In this document: positions 27,037 through 34,201 of the stretch, in pieces
Layout: each line of letters starts with the position of its first letter
How positions within the stretch are numbered: position 1 is the stretch's first letter
From: a virus
IMG/VR virus record: IMGVR_UViG_3300046804_002082
Coordinates: 1-57,200 of that record
DNA length: 57,200 nucleotides
Strand: one strand, 5' to 3'
Translations under genes and position numbers: made by a program
Notes under the pieces: generated by a model
Told to the model about the DNA's origin: nothing
The model's input: the letters and a program-made list of their open reading frames with translations, nothing else
The model's database searches: none

Positions 27037-27564
27037 CTACCCTTTTAAATCCTCTTCATACAATACTTTCTTATTAAGTTCTGCTTTTCTTGGCGGACGA
27101 TATAAATCAATAACATCTACTGCTTTTGTAATATAAGCCTGAAATACGGAGCTTTGCACCATAATAACAAGGGCAATAGTTTCATTCTCAGATGGCGAAT
27201 TTACTAGCGAATCGTTAGGTTGAAATACCCAAGAGTTTCCATAAGTAGGTGAATCAATACAAGATTTCACGTGAAGCGGAACTGATTCGTTTACATATAA
27301 ATCAGCGTCATAAGATTTCTGCTTTGCCTCGTAAATCATAATGTCTGGCGCAGTGCATTTTCTATCTATGCTTAATAGGTAATTATACACGGCAAACTCA
27401 GCCATCTTACCAAAGTATATATCAGACTTTACCTTCTCTTCATTTGTTTGATTTCGGCTTGCATACATATCCTTGTTGGTGTAAAATACCTCATTAGAAA
27501 ATAATGCACAAAGTTTTTCTTGATACAAACTAGGTGCGACGAGGTTTATTTTTTTCAATTGCAT
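27037..27564 (-). CDS. PD-(D/E)XK-type nuclease candidate
   Basis: 175 residues. The pattern GKMAEFAVYNYL (Glu in the first helix), YDADLYV (Asp86, Asp88) and PLHVKSC (Lys100), then SWVFQ, is that of phage PD-(D/E)XK nucleases with the D...xVK core. The usual E of ExK is replaced by His. Proposed role: DNA repair, recombination or host DNA degradation. It is the last gene of the DNA-metabolism operon and its start overlaps the RusA-like gene by 35 bases, a sign of translational coupling. Confidence 0.62.
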   Translation of the reverse strand: MQLKKINLVAPSLYQEKLCALFSNEVFYTNKDMYASRNQTNEEKVKSDIYFGKMAEFAVYNYLLSIDRKCTAPDIMIYEAKQKSYDADLYVNESVPLHVKSCIDSPTYGNSWVFQPNDSLVNSPSENETIALVIMVQSSVFQAYITKAVDVIDLYRPPRKAELNKKVLYEEDLKG

Positions 27565-27925
27565 ACGAAATGATTTCTAATTTTAGGATGTAATGTTTCT
27601 TACCCATTGTTTCGTCGGGTTCGATTGTGACTCCCTTACAATACTTTTTGGTATCGTCTACTATGTAGTGATTCTTTTTCATCGTGTCCTCCGCAATTTT
27701 CATCATAGGGATAGTATTTGTCGGGTCTAGGCGACTATTATATCGTAGATGAAGTTTATACTTATCTATCTGTTTTAATCGCTTAGGTAGCAACTTTAAG
27801 AATAGGGTAGACCAGAACTCTTTCTCCTTGTTCCTAAAATGCCAATGACGTGAAGCGTACCATTTGTTCAATGATATATCCACGTCTTTCCATTCTAGAA
27901 TAATTTCTCCTAGTGGTTCACTCAT
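27530..27925 (-). CDS. RusA-like Holliday junction resolvase
   Basis: 131 residues from the ATG at 27925 (MSEPLG), which overlaps the previous stop in ATGAGTGA. Upstream in-frame ATGs lie within the preceding gene. The order LEWKDVDISLNKWYASRHWH, RLDPTN and HYIVDDTKKY matches RusA-fold proteins: N-terminal 'sxNkxy', a DxxN pair and the terminal I-DD. RusA resolves branched DNA, which fits a recombination-dependent replication or packaging role. One of the usual acidic residues may be replaced (DPTN rather than DxDN), so activity is likely but not certain. Confidence 0.7.
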   Translation of the reverse strand: MSEPLGEIILEWKDVDISLNKWYASRHWHFRNKEKEFWSTLFLKLLPKRLKQIDKYKLHLRYNSRLDPTNTIPMMKIAEDTMKKNHYIVDDTKKYCKGVTIEPDETMGKKHYILKLEIISYAIEKNKPRRT

Positions 27926-28103
27926 AAGTTTTAAGTCTTTGCCATTCATCACGAACATCTAGCCAATACGCTTTATCGTCAAATCTTTCGAACTTAAATT
28001 TTGCACAAATCTGATTCAAAAAGTAATCGACGATAAAGGTATCTTGGCTAAACTGCATCAAGAATGCGGCTTGCTCTTGAGGTGTAAATTTATTGGGTTT
28101 CAT
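27918..28103 (-). CDS. 61-aa hypothetical protein
   Basis: Tightly packed between the XRE regulator (one-base overlap) and the RusA-like gene (eight-base overlap). It is helical and ends in WLDVRDEWQRLKTYE. No family recognised. Confidence 0.68.
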   Translation of the reverse strand: MKPNKFTPQEQAAFLMQFSQDTFIVDYFLNQICAKFKFERFDDKAYWLDVRDEWQRLKTYE

Positions 28104-28333
28104 TAGCTGAGAAGGATATCCTCGTCATCAACACTAACAATTACCGTAAGAGTTGCACGATGCCCTGATACATTTAAGGAATCAACCATCTTTTTAATTA
28201 ATCCTAGACCGACGTTTTGTCTATCGTTTTCTAGATTAGATACTTGTTGGATGGAATTGAATCCAGCTACTTTGGCAAATTTAGATTGAGATAAGCCTAA
28301 CTTGCTTCTCAATTCTTTTACTATGTTTCTCAT
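28103..28333 (-). CDS. XRE-family helix-turn-helix regulator
   Basis: 76 residues. The first 55 form a Cro/CI-type helix-turn-helix (ELRSKLGLSQSKFAKVAG, then QQVSNLENDRQN), with the conserved LSQ, A.xAG and E.D positions. The short acidic C-terminal part is unlike a CI oligomerisation domain, so it may act as a Cro-like repressor or antitoxin-type regulator. It lies inside the operon, not at a control region. Confidence 0.8.
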   Translation of the reverse strand: MRNIVKELRSKLGLSQSKFAKVAGFNSIQQVSNLENDRQNVGLGLIKKMVDSLNVSGHRATLTVIVSVDDEDILLS

Positions 28334-28334
28334 A

Positions 28335-28451
28335 TTATCTATAATATTGTTCGAACTTCTTTTTTGACTCTTCTTTTTGTTTCTGATAGTAGGCTTTTAA
28401 CTCTCTGTCGATTGTTGCAACCCATTCATTAAAGTTTGGTTTCGGTTTCAT
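28335..28451 (-). CDS. 38-aa charged peptide
   Basis: ATG at 28451, stop two bases before the XRE start. Lys/Glu/Gln-rich and helical (EWVATIDRELKAYYQKQKEE). It fills the only gap in this stretch of the operon, which supports it being real. No function assigned. Confidence 0.55.
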   Translation of the reverse strand: MKPKPNFNEWVATIDRELKAYYQKQKEESKKKFEQYYR

Positions 28452-28452
28452 A

Positions 28453-28923
28453 TTATTCTACTGAGCTTCTGATTGTTTCTGAACTTGATTTAGATGGAGG
28501 GTAATGCGTTACAGCCTCTCCTGTCTCTTCGTCAACTGATGTCATTGGCGACTTCAATGATTTAAGGAATGTCTCAATGTCTTTCAGCCTTGCAGCTTCT
28601 TCGTCTGCGCGTTTCTTTTGTTCTACCCAAATCTTTGATTCTGAATAGTCATACTTAACGCCCGATGCAACGACTTTGATATCAGTTCCTAATGCGCGAC
28701 TCTCACGCTTATCGCAAAACTCTAACTCTTTGATAACGTAAGGCTTTAAACCTTCTTTCATTGAATTAACTAGCACTCCGTATTTCTCGCAGATTGCCCA
28801 ATCTCTAAGCACATCTCCTCCGTTGAAAGCTATATCCTCGATATACTTGTCAACCATTCCTGTTATACCTTCTTTGGTAGAAAGTACAACAGGATTTTCT
28901 TTTATTAAGGTTAACTCTTGCAT
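28453..28923 (-). CDS. Hypothetical protein beside ssDNA-binding gene
   Basis: 156 residues from the ATG at 28923, two bases after the stop of the preceding gene; a longer frame from 28977 would overlap that gene and is rejected. N-terminal strands (QELTLIKENPVVLSTKEGI), then helices with WAICEKYGVLVNSMKEGL and a long charged helix, and a Ser-rich tail. No family recognised. Its constant pairing with the SSB-like gene could suggest a recombination or replication partner. Confidence 0.72.
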   Translation of the reverse strand: MQELTLIKENPVVLSTKEGITGMVDKYIEDIAFNGGDVLRDWAICEKYGVLVNSMKEGLKPYVIKELEFCDKRESRALGTDIKVVASGVKYDYSESKIWVEQKKRADEEAARLKDIETFLKSLKSPMTSVDEETGEAVTHYPPSKSSSETIRSSVE

Positions 28924-28924
28924 A

Positions 28925-29620
28925 TTAGAAAGGTAGGTCACTTGTATCAGGTGCTTCTTCAAACTTAGGTTGTGCAACCTCTTCTGCGTGAACTAATTCA
29001 GGCGCATCAACTTTATTGTCACGACTTTTCATATAGGAAACTAATTCAGCGTAAGCAGTTTCCGCCTTTGCATTTACATCATCAGCAATAGCTTTGCCTA
29101 GTGTAAACACAGGTTGCGTGTACTTTGTAGCGCCTTTCTTCTTGTCTTCTACTGACAGAATCTCTACGCTATTAGATATAAACTGCTTGCGATTCTTTTC
29201 AACAAAGTCATACCAAGCTGAGAACGATGAGCCTGATAGTTTCAAGCAAACTAACTCTCCGTTTAATAATGCGTAAACAGACATTGCAAACTTAGCACCT
29301 GCGGTAGCCAATGTAGGCTTAATGTCTCCATAGATACCCTTAGCAATTAATAATCCCTTAGAGGTCTTAACCGTAAGTTCTTGTGTCTTTAAGTTAATAG
29401 TAGCTAACTCATTAGAATAGATACCTGATTTAGTTGGCTCGTGGTATCCACTAATTGTAGCCATTTCTTTTAATACAACAAAGTTCATAGGCATCTTGAT
29501 GTACTCATCCTTAGATGTTTCCTTGTTGTAATGTTTGAACGTGCGTTCTGCTGAATCCCATTGTAAATATTTAGCAACTGGCGACTTAGCACTTGATGAA
29601 AATTCGTCTGCTCTTGACAT
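28925..29620 (-). CDS. Probable single-stranded DNA-binding protein
   Basis: 231 residues. The C-terminus is acidic and ends in APDTSDLPF, the same kind of D-x-x-x-PF tail by which SSB proteins recruit partners. The body has an OB-like strand pattern (FVVLKEMATISGYHE, then LTVKTSKGLLIAKGIYGDI and LVCLKLSGSSFSAWYDF). I recall similar proteins in Bacteroidota phages annotated as ssDNA-binding, but the fold is inferred. The leader upstream (ACCAAACCAAACAAAA) is the phage's common translation leader. Confidence 0.6.
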   Translation of the reverse strand: MSRADEFSSSAKSPVAKYLQWDSAERTFKHYNKETSKDEYIKMPMNFVVLKEMATISGYHEPTKSGIYSNELATINLKTQELTVKTSKGLLIAKGIYGDIKPTLATAGAKFAMSVYALLNGELVCLKLSGSSFSAWYDFVEKNRKQFISNSVEILSVEDKKKGATKYTQPVFTLGKAIADDVNAKAETAYAELVSYMKSRDNKVDAPELVHAEEVAQPKFEEAPDTSDLPF

Positions 29621-29646
29621 AATTTTTGTTTGGTTTGGTTTTAAAA

Positions 29647-29823
29647 TTAATAATGATACTCTGTTGGTTTTTCAAATTGCGATAAGAAGGCAATCTTCAT
29701 TATCATTTTGTTTAACTTATGTTTAGCGCGGGGCTTTAACTGTCCTCTACTATTTAAGTTGTTTGGGTCTTTTGCGAATGCCTCTGCCTTGCATAGCACG
29801 TCCGCCATTTTTTGTTTTCTCAT
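29647..29823 (-). CDS. 58-aa basic protein, first gene of the DNA-metabolism promoter unit
   Basis: Starts at the ATG at 29823, 22 bases downstream of the TATCTTTG box; the longer upstream frame overlaps the promoter and is rejected. Basic, helical, with a RGQLKPRAKHKLNKM stretch that may contact nucleic acid. No family recognised. Confidence 0.68.
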   Translation of the reverse strand: MRKQKMADVLCKAEAFAKDPNNLNSRGQLKPRAKHKLNKMIMKIAFLSQFEKPTEYHY

Positions 29824-29844
29824 TGTTTTATTTGATTTCGTTAG

Positions 29845-29852
29845 CAAAGATA
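29845..29852 (-). promoter_or_regulatory. Promoter -7 box TATCTTTG, minus strand
   Basis: Plus-strand CAAAGATA reads TATCTTTG on the minus strand, 21 bases before the ATG at 29823. It drives the SSB-like to nuclease genes (29823 to 27037). Confidence 0.72.
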
Positions 29853-29906
29853 AATGGAATAATTTATATATCAAAGACTTTAATAGGAAAAGATTTAACT
29901 TTTTTT

Positions 29907-29943
29907 AGTGAAAACCGTGAAAAAAGCGTGAACAAAACGTGAA
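29907..29943. repeat. GTGAA iterons, 11-bp phased
   Basis: Four GTGAA units start at 29908, 29917, 29928 and 29939; the last three are preceded by C and are exactly 11 bp apart. They lie 55-90 bp upstream of the promoter at 29845. Equal helical phasing suggests a protein-binding array. Confidence 0.6.
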
Positions 29944-29976
29944 AAAGAAAGGTAGCCCGCAAAACAAGCTACCTTT
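29938..29976 (-). terminator. Rho-independent terminator, minus strand
   Basis: A perfect 9-bp stem (AAAGGTAGC with GCTACCTTT) around an 11-nt loop, followed on the minus strand by TTTCTTTTTC. It ends the transcript of the 30010-31595 genes before the next promoter. Confidence 0.82.
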
Positions 29977-30009
29977 ACTATGGAAATCACTAAAACAAAT
30001 CAACCTTTG

Positions 30010-30396
30010 TTATCTATGCCAATTGTATTTTTTTCTTACAATAGGCTCTTCATCTGTATAAGTTTCGTTTGGTTTCGGCTTCATCCAACTTGGTTTCGGC
30101 GCAATATGATATACAATTTTCGTGCCATTTTCGTCAACCTTGTTTTCGGCATTTAATCTGTGAGCTGCAAGTTCTAACTCCAACTCCATAATATCTTTTT
30201 TGAGCCTAGTCAGATAAACTAGTCCGTCCATCAACTCTTCACGTAAGTGCTGACACCAATCGGCAACGGACAAATCTGTCCTATCCATATCAGTACCATA
30301 CTTATCGTATCCTTTCTGCGCACGTTCTCCAAACTCTTTAATGATTTCAAACACTACGCTATCTGTAAATGTCGTTGTCTCTCTATTCGATTCCAT
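30010..30396 (-). CDS. MazG-like nucleotide pyrophosphohydrolase candidate
   Basis: 128 residues. Motifs FGERAQKGYDKYGTDMDR, DWCQHLREELMDGLVYLTRL match the all-alpha NTP pyrophosphohydrolase layout (ExxxD in EELMD on helix three, after a KYG loop). This type hydrolyses dNTPs or (p)ppGpp-like nucleotides, altering the host nucleotide pool. The C-terminal ~45 residues are a Pro/Lys-rich tail without a known role. It overlaps the previous gene by 14 bases and is followed by a terminator. Confidence 0.72.
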   Translation of the reverse strand: MESNRETTTFTDSVVFEIIKEFGERAQKGYDKYGTDMDRTDLSVADWCQHLREELMDGLVYLTRLKKDIMELELELAAHRLNAENKVDENGTKIVYHIAPKPSWMKPKPNETYTDEEPIVRKKYNWHR

Positions 30397-30745
30397 ATTC
30401 TTTTAATATATCTGATATTTTTGTTGCACATTCTTCTCTCTTATTTTCTTCTAGTAGTTGCATCTTTAAGGCTGTTTCAAATAGATTGTCAGCTTGAATA
30501 GATGCGTTAACGAATTGGTCAACCAATAGGCTTGTATCTAGGTTTGTGTTACTAGCCAATAGCACATCAATCTGTTTTTCAATTGTAGTTGCTAATTGAT
30601 TGGTTAGGCTTTTTATATTATTATGATACAATCCGTTTGCCCTCACCTTGTCGTCAATAAAATCTCTAAGTGATTGGCAATACGCATAATAACGTAACAT
30701 ATCTCTTACTTCTGCGTCAGTTAATGCTCTTTTAATTCTTTTCAT
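30383..30745 (-). CDS. Hypothetical helical protein
   Basis: 120 residues, nearly all helical and Leu/Ala/Asn-rich with a basic start (MKRIKRALTDAEVRDML). It overlaps both neighbours by 14 bases. No family recognised. Confidence 0.7.
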   Translation of the reverse strand: MKRIKRALTDAEVRDMLRYYAYCQSLRDFIDDKVRANGLYHNNIKSLTNQLATTIEKQIDVLLASNTNLDTSLLVDQFVNASIQADNLFETALKMQLLEENKREECATKISDILKEYGIE

Positions 30746-31187
30746 CTTGATTGTTTAGGTATGATTTAATTGTTCTAGAATCCATTTTACCGCCATTCTC
30801 TTTAAAGAAGGCTATTATTGTAGGGTGACTTATTGAAACCATTTCGCACTCTTGGCAAAACTCTTTTCTTGCAAGCCTAACCCAGTCGCTTCGCCCCGAA
30901 AGAAAGAATGTTTTCTCTAACTTTCTATCGTACTTCTTTGCTGACGAAAATATTGCAGGTTTTAATATGCCATACATATACTTGAAATCCTTTTCTTGTT
31001 CTAGTTTCTTGTAATAGTATGCCATCCTACATTCTCGTTTAACCAAATGGATGAAACCATTTTTCGGTCTAACTTTTATTTTCTTATCGCACTTCTCACA
31101 TTTAAAACTTTTCCAAATGATTGCCTCCATCTCTTCTTCTCCGTACGGGAATCCGCAATAAGGACAATCAAGTTTATCTCCTTTCAT
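30732..31187 (-). CDS. Zinc-ribbon protein with possible DnaA-IV-like C-terminus
   Basis: 151 residues. Two CxxC pairs (CPYCGFPYG, CEKCDKK) at the N-terminus form a zinc ribbon. The middle is basic. The C-terminal ~50 residues (DWVRLARKEFCQEC, then SISHPTIIAFFKENGGKMDSRT) vaguely follow the DnaA domain IV pattern (R...xR ... IG..F...xxSTV). A DNA-binding role is plausible; replication initiation or transcription control cannot be told apart. Confidence 0.65.
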   Translation of the reverse strand: MKGDKLDCPYCGFPYGEEEMEAIIWKSFKCEKCDKKIKVRPKNGFIHLVKRECRMAYYYKKLEQEKDFKYMYGILKPAIFSSAKKYDRKLEKTFFLSGRSDWVRLARKEFCQECEMVSISHPTIIAFFKENGGKMDSRTIKSYLNNQDEKN

Positions 31188-31447
31188 TAGAAAAAATCAG
31201 TATAAATTAATATAGGAGCATTCTCTACGTAAGGTATTGAGCGGGCGGTATTGTATTCGTAATTATCAATAGCCTCCTCTTCGGTCATACCTTGCTTAAT
31301 AAAGCATTCAACAATATCTCCAATAGAATATACAAGTCTAGGATTATCTGTGTCAGCATAAACGCCAATGATTGCATCATCTAAATCGTCTAGTTTAACA
31401 AAGTTATTGTCGGGAAATTGTTCGAGTATCTGTTCTAGTTTTGTCAT
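31187..31447 (-). CDS. Conserved acidic phage protein
   Basis: 86 residues. The order DAIIGVY, RLVYSIGDIVECFI, MTEEEAIDNYEYNTA and APILIY is that of a small protein family common in phages and mobile elements, of unknown function. It is strongly acidic. One-base overlap with the next gene; 44-base overlap with the upstream one. Confidence 0.72.
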   Translation of the reverse strand: MTKLEQILEQFPDNNFVKLDDLDDAIIGVYADTDNPRLVYSIGDIVECFIKQGMTEEEAIDNYEYNTARSIPYVENAPILIYTDFF

Positions 31448-31595
31448 AGTCTATAAAATAAATGCATCGTTCTTCTCCGTCAGAAGGAGTGAACTCAACA
31501 TACACTTGTGAAAATTCGCTTGGGATTACAAGGAAACGATGACACCGATTAGATGACGGGCAATCCTTGTTTTGGCACATTGCGATATCGGGCAT
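31404..31595 (-). CDS. Cysteine-containing small phage protein
   Basis: 63 residues. Pattern C-x4-CPxxxxCHRF at the N-terminus, then a VYVEF strand and CIYFIDY: four cysteines as in a small zinc-bound fold known from Bacteroidota phages. Its leader contains the AACTAAACCAAACAAC motif. Its end overlaps the next gene by 44 bases in another frame. Confidence 0.68.
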   Translation of the reverse strand: MPDIAMCQNKDCPSSNRCHRFLVIPSEFSQVYVEFTPSDGEERCIYFIDYDKTRTDTRTISRQ

Positions 31596-31641
31596 TGTTG
31601 TTTGGTTTAGTTAAAAAATGTTGTAAAAATACATCATTATA

Positions 31642-31698
31642 ATACCCTTTAAGGTATAATGTTTAGAAATCCCGTCGTATTTGTACCTATAAGGGTAT
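31642..31698. repeat. Paired palindromic inverted repeat
   Basis: ATACCCTTTAAGGTAT (31642-31657) is itself palindromic. It is repeated as an inverted copy TACCTATAAGGGTAT (31684-31698), 14 of 15 bases complementary. The whole lies in the 183-bp gap upstream of the gene starting at 31595, where no TAnnTTTG box is seen. It is probably an operator or control site; nothing else was recognised in this gap. Confidence 0.5.
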
Positions 31699-31778
31699 AA
31701 ATATGATGTCTTTCCATCAGTCAACGCAGTACATCTCAAAGGATTTCGGGCGATTTATTACACTTGAACAAATATACG

Positions 31779-32045
31779 CTAAACTAATTTCTCAAGCAAA
31801 CCTTTATCTTTAATCTTTTCAATAAATTGTTTAAAATCTCTGATATGGTAATAAGCGCTTCGCTTAATGATAATAGAATCTTCTTTAAGTCTAGCAAGAT
31901 TTGTTTGCAGGAATTGAATATCGTTATCGATAATCTCTCCCTGCTTATAATTAAACTGCAAAGGTTCGGTAGCTTCTGACAAATACTTTTCAGTCCAAGC
32001 TATTGCTGCATCATAATACTTCTGATTTTGCTTTTTCAAACCCAT
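31779..32045 (-). CDS. Hypothetical protein
   Basis: 88 residues, helical, Lys/Glu-rich (LKKQNQKYYDAAIAWTEKYL). It is the last gene before the inverted-repeat gap. Overlaps the gene upstream by 35 bases. No family recognised. Confidence 0.65.
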   Translation of the reverse strand: MGLKKQNQKYYDAAIAWTEKYLSEATEPLQFNYKQGEIIDNDIQFLQTNLARLKEDSIIIKRSAYYHIRDFKQFIEKIKDKGLLEKLV

Positions 32046-32253
32046 CCTTCAACTTATTAAACTGCGTGACATTAATCTTTACCCAATTCTTCCTCAACAG
32101 ATACGCTTCGATGCGGTCTTCTGCTGAACCTAGTAACCAACGACGCTTGCCGTTTACCGTGTAATAGTCTTGATTCAATTCGTTGTAATCAATTTCTACA
32201 ATCTCTGTTGACTCTGGATTGCGGTAGTATTTAAGTGAGATTTTCTTTTTCAT
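32011..32253 (-). CDS. Hypothetical protein
   Basis: 80 residues with a beta-rich N-terminus (KISLKYYRNPESTEIVEIDY) and a helical end. It overlaps both neighbours (35 and 4 bases). No family recognised. Confidence 0.65.
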   Translation of the reverse strand: MKKKISLKYYRNPESTEIVEIDYNELNQDYYTVNGKRRWLLGSAEDRIEAYLLRKNWVKINVTQFNKLKDGFEKAKSEVL

Positions 32254-32525
32254 AACTCTGTTGCTAAGGGGTTTCTATTAAATTTTCTAATTTCTCTTGC
32301 TCTTTGATTTTTTCTTCTCTCGATTTCAGTAGCATCGTATATCTTAAACCAATTGTTGGTTAGCAATCTTAAAGATAACTTGCTCTTGCAATCACAGATA
32401 AATGCCATTTGAAACATAATACCTCGTTCGTCAAATTCCTCAATCAGATTGGTATCTGAATAGTCTTTGTTGCACACGGGGCAATTCAAATGGTTGCGTG
32501 TTATTAAAGGTTTTCTATTTGCCAT
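32250..32525 (-). CDS. Zinc-binding hypothetical protein
   Basis: 91 residues. Cysteines at CPVC (residues ~15-18) and CDC (~43-45) probably bind zinc, followed by a basic C-terminus (IERRKNQRAREIRKFN). Possibly nucleic-acid binding. No family recognised. Confidence 0.66.
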   Translation of the reverse strand: MANRKPLITRNHLNCPVCNKDYSDTNLIEEFDERGIMFQMAFICDCKSKLSLRLLTNNWFKIYDATEIERRKNQRAREIRKFNRNPLATEL

Positions 32526-32757
32526 AAGTTTCGTTATAATATTCTTCAGGACTTAAAACTTTTCCAACTACCATAGCTACTATAGAATGCTGAAATGCTT
32601 TTTCTATCTGCTCTTTCTCTATTTCCTTAGCCTTGTCATACCATTCATTTAGAAATTCATCAGCTTGCTTTCTGCTTATTTCATCTCGAACAAGAAGCCA
32701 TTGAATCATTATAAATTTATCCTTTAAAAAATCTACTGCCGTTAGTTTATTTTCCAT
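32515..32757 (-). CDS. Hypothetical helical protein
   Basis: 80 residues, helical throughout, charged (EWYDKAKEIEKEQIEKAF). Overlaps both neighbours by about 11 bases. No family recognised. Confidence 0.65.
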   Translation of the reverse strand: MENKLTAVDFLKDKFIMIQWLLVRDEISRKQADEFLNEWYDKAKEIEKEQIEKAFQHSIVAMVVGKVLSPEEYYNETYGK

Positions 32758-32917
32758 TATATTTTAAGTTTGGTAAATACTGCGGATTAAATACCCCTGT
32801 ATGTGGTTGATGGTTAATTGAATAAGACTTCGTAAGCTTCTCTACACTTACTGGCTTTGGCGGTTCTGCTATCTCGCAGGATGTACATAATATTGTACAT
32901 AAGATTAGTTTTTTCAT
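32747..32917 (-). CDS. 56-aa putative lipoprotein
   Basis: ATG at 32917 in a four-base overlap with the preceding stop. The N-terminus MKKLILCTILCTSCEIAE is short, hydrophobic and ends in a possible lipobox (CTSC, Cys14). It would be exported and lipid-anchored, perhaps acting at the cell surface (for example superinfection exclusion); this is inference. Its end overlaps the next start by 11 bases. Confidence 0.55.
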   Translation of the reverse strand: MKKLILCTILCTSCEIAEPPKPVSVEKLTKSYSINHQPHTGVFNPQYLPNLKYNGK

Positions 32918-33171
32918 AAGCCTTTTAAGTATTTATCTATTGCATCCACCGCTTTATTATAATCACTTGGTCTAGATATCTTGATATCAAAGTGTCGTCT
33001 TTCTGAAAACCAACCTTCGGGCATTGAATAGAACTGAACCAATAGGTAATGATGTGAGCCTGCGCTTCTTAACAGCAGGATGTTATCATTGTGTAATCTT
33101 AAATAAGGCATCTCAATCTTTTTTAGATACGTCCTTATTTTGGAAATCATTGCGGGTTTAATCTTGTCCAT
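32914..33171 (-). CDS. Hypothetical protein
   Basis: 85 residues, mixed alpha/beta (HHYLLVQFYSMPEGWFSERR). Coupled to both neighbours by overlaps. No family recognised. Confidence 0.66.
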   Translation of the reverse strand: MDKIKPAMISKIRTYLKKIEMPYLRLHNDNILLLRSAGSHHYLLVQFYSMPEGWFSERRHFDIKISRPSDYNKAVDAIDKYLKGL

Positions 33172-33436
33172 AGTCGTATGATAATAAAAAGGTTTTTATT
33201 AATTGAGGTAATGTCTGAATCTGATTCGTCTCTTTATGAGTATAAATCAAATCGTCTTCGGTATTATAAGACTGACGATAATTCCTTGTCGTATAAATTG
33301 TAAACGCAGAAATCAAATCAGTTACTCTTGCTCTGACGACCCTATTAAGTTCGCCACCTTTGTTAAGACCACGATTGTACGCATCACGTAACGTAATCTC
33401 TGTCTCTTGAATTAAGTCTTCTATCTCGTCTGTCAT
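33158..33436 (-). CDS. Hypothetical protein
   Basis: 92 residues, helical N-terminal two thirds (IEDLIQETEITLRDAYNRGL). Overlaps the RecB-like gene by four bases (ATGA type) and the next gene by 14. No family recognised. Confidence 0.68.
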   Translation of the reverse strand: MTDEIEDLIQETEITLRDAYNRGLNKGGELNRVVRARVTDLISAFTIYTTRNYRQSYNTEDDLIYTHKETNQIQTLPQLIKTFLLSYDYGQD

Positions 33437-34200
33437 TTTTGTTTGGCTTGATGTTCAAATAATAGTTTTATAATATGCTGATAGTCAGCGCACTGAATTA
33501 GATTATACTTTTCTTGCTCTTCGTGGATATGGATTAGCCATAGCTTTCCAATCTTGATGTTAGTATTCTTCTCTATGATATACTTATACAAGTTTAGCTG
33601 AATCGAATAAGCCTCGAACTCGCATTCGTGTAGAAAGTTAATTGGTGCTTTCATTCGTTTACGATACTTGCTATTCATTGCAATTTCCTTGTTGGTCTTG
33701 TAATCCCATATCTCGTAAGACTTGGTCTTGTTATTCCAAAACAAGCAATCCACCATACCACCAACTCCTAGTTCGGCATCTCCCACAACCAACTCCATAG
33801 CAACGGGATATAGATTAATACTAGCATCTGCATAGAACTCTAAAAACATTCGCTTGCACTCGTTATACCGCTCAATAATCGTAGGATACTGCTCTTCGTA
33901 TTTAAGTTCATCTACGGGGAAAACTTTGTTCAACCAATAGTTCTCTGCGAACGCGTGTAATAGCGTCCCCTTTGTCCTAGATATACCTCCTTTGAAATCC
34001 CATTCAGCTAGAACTTCTTCTACTGATATGCCACGTTTCTTGGCGGTCTTTTCAGCCATCCCTTTTGAGTCAAACTTCTCTTTAAACATTCCAACGAATG
34101 TTGTTCCCGAAATCAACTCTTGCTCGCCTATATAATAAACGTGCGGTTCGTCGTAGTATTTTACGTTCTTAAACTTGGATAATTCTTGATGTATATTCAT
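33433..34200 (-). CDS. RecB/Cas4-like PD-(D/E)XK exonuclease
   Basis: 255 residues from the ATG at 34200, two bases after the helicase stop; the longer frame would overlap it. The motifs are GTLLHAFAENYW (His motif), GVGGMVDCLFW (Asp), YEIWDYKTNK (Asp166-x-Lys168) and QLNLYKYIIEK (QxxxY), in the usual order of RecB-family nucleases. Such enzymes resect DNA ends for recombination, together with the adjacent DnaB helicase and the SSB-like protein. The first ~45 residues have a strand-rich start (YYDEPHVYYIGEQELISGTT). Confidence 0.82.
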   Translation of the reverse strand: MNIHQELSKFKNVKYYDEPHVYYIGEQELISGTTFVGMFKEKFDSKGMAEKTAKKRGISVEEVLAEWDFKGGISRTKGTLLHAFAENYWLNKVFPVDELKYEEQYPTIIERYNECKRMFLEFYADASINLYPVAMELVVGDAELGVGGMVDCLFWNNKTKSYEIWDYKTNKEIAMNSKYRKRMKAPINFLHECEFEAYSIQLNLYKYIIEKNTNIKIGKLWLIHIHEEQEKYNLIQCADYQHIIKLLFEHQAKQK

Positions 34201-34201
34201 A

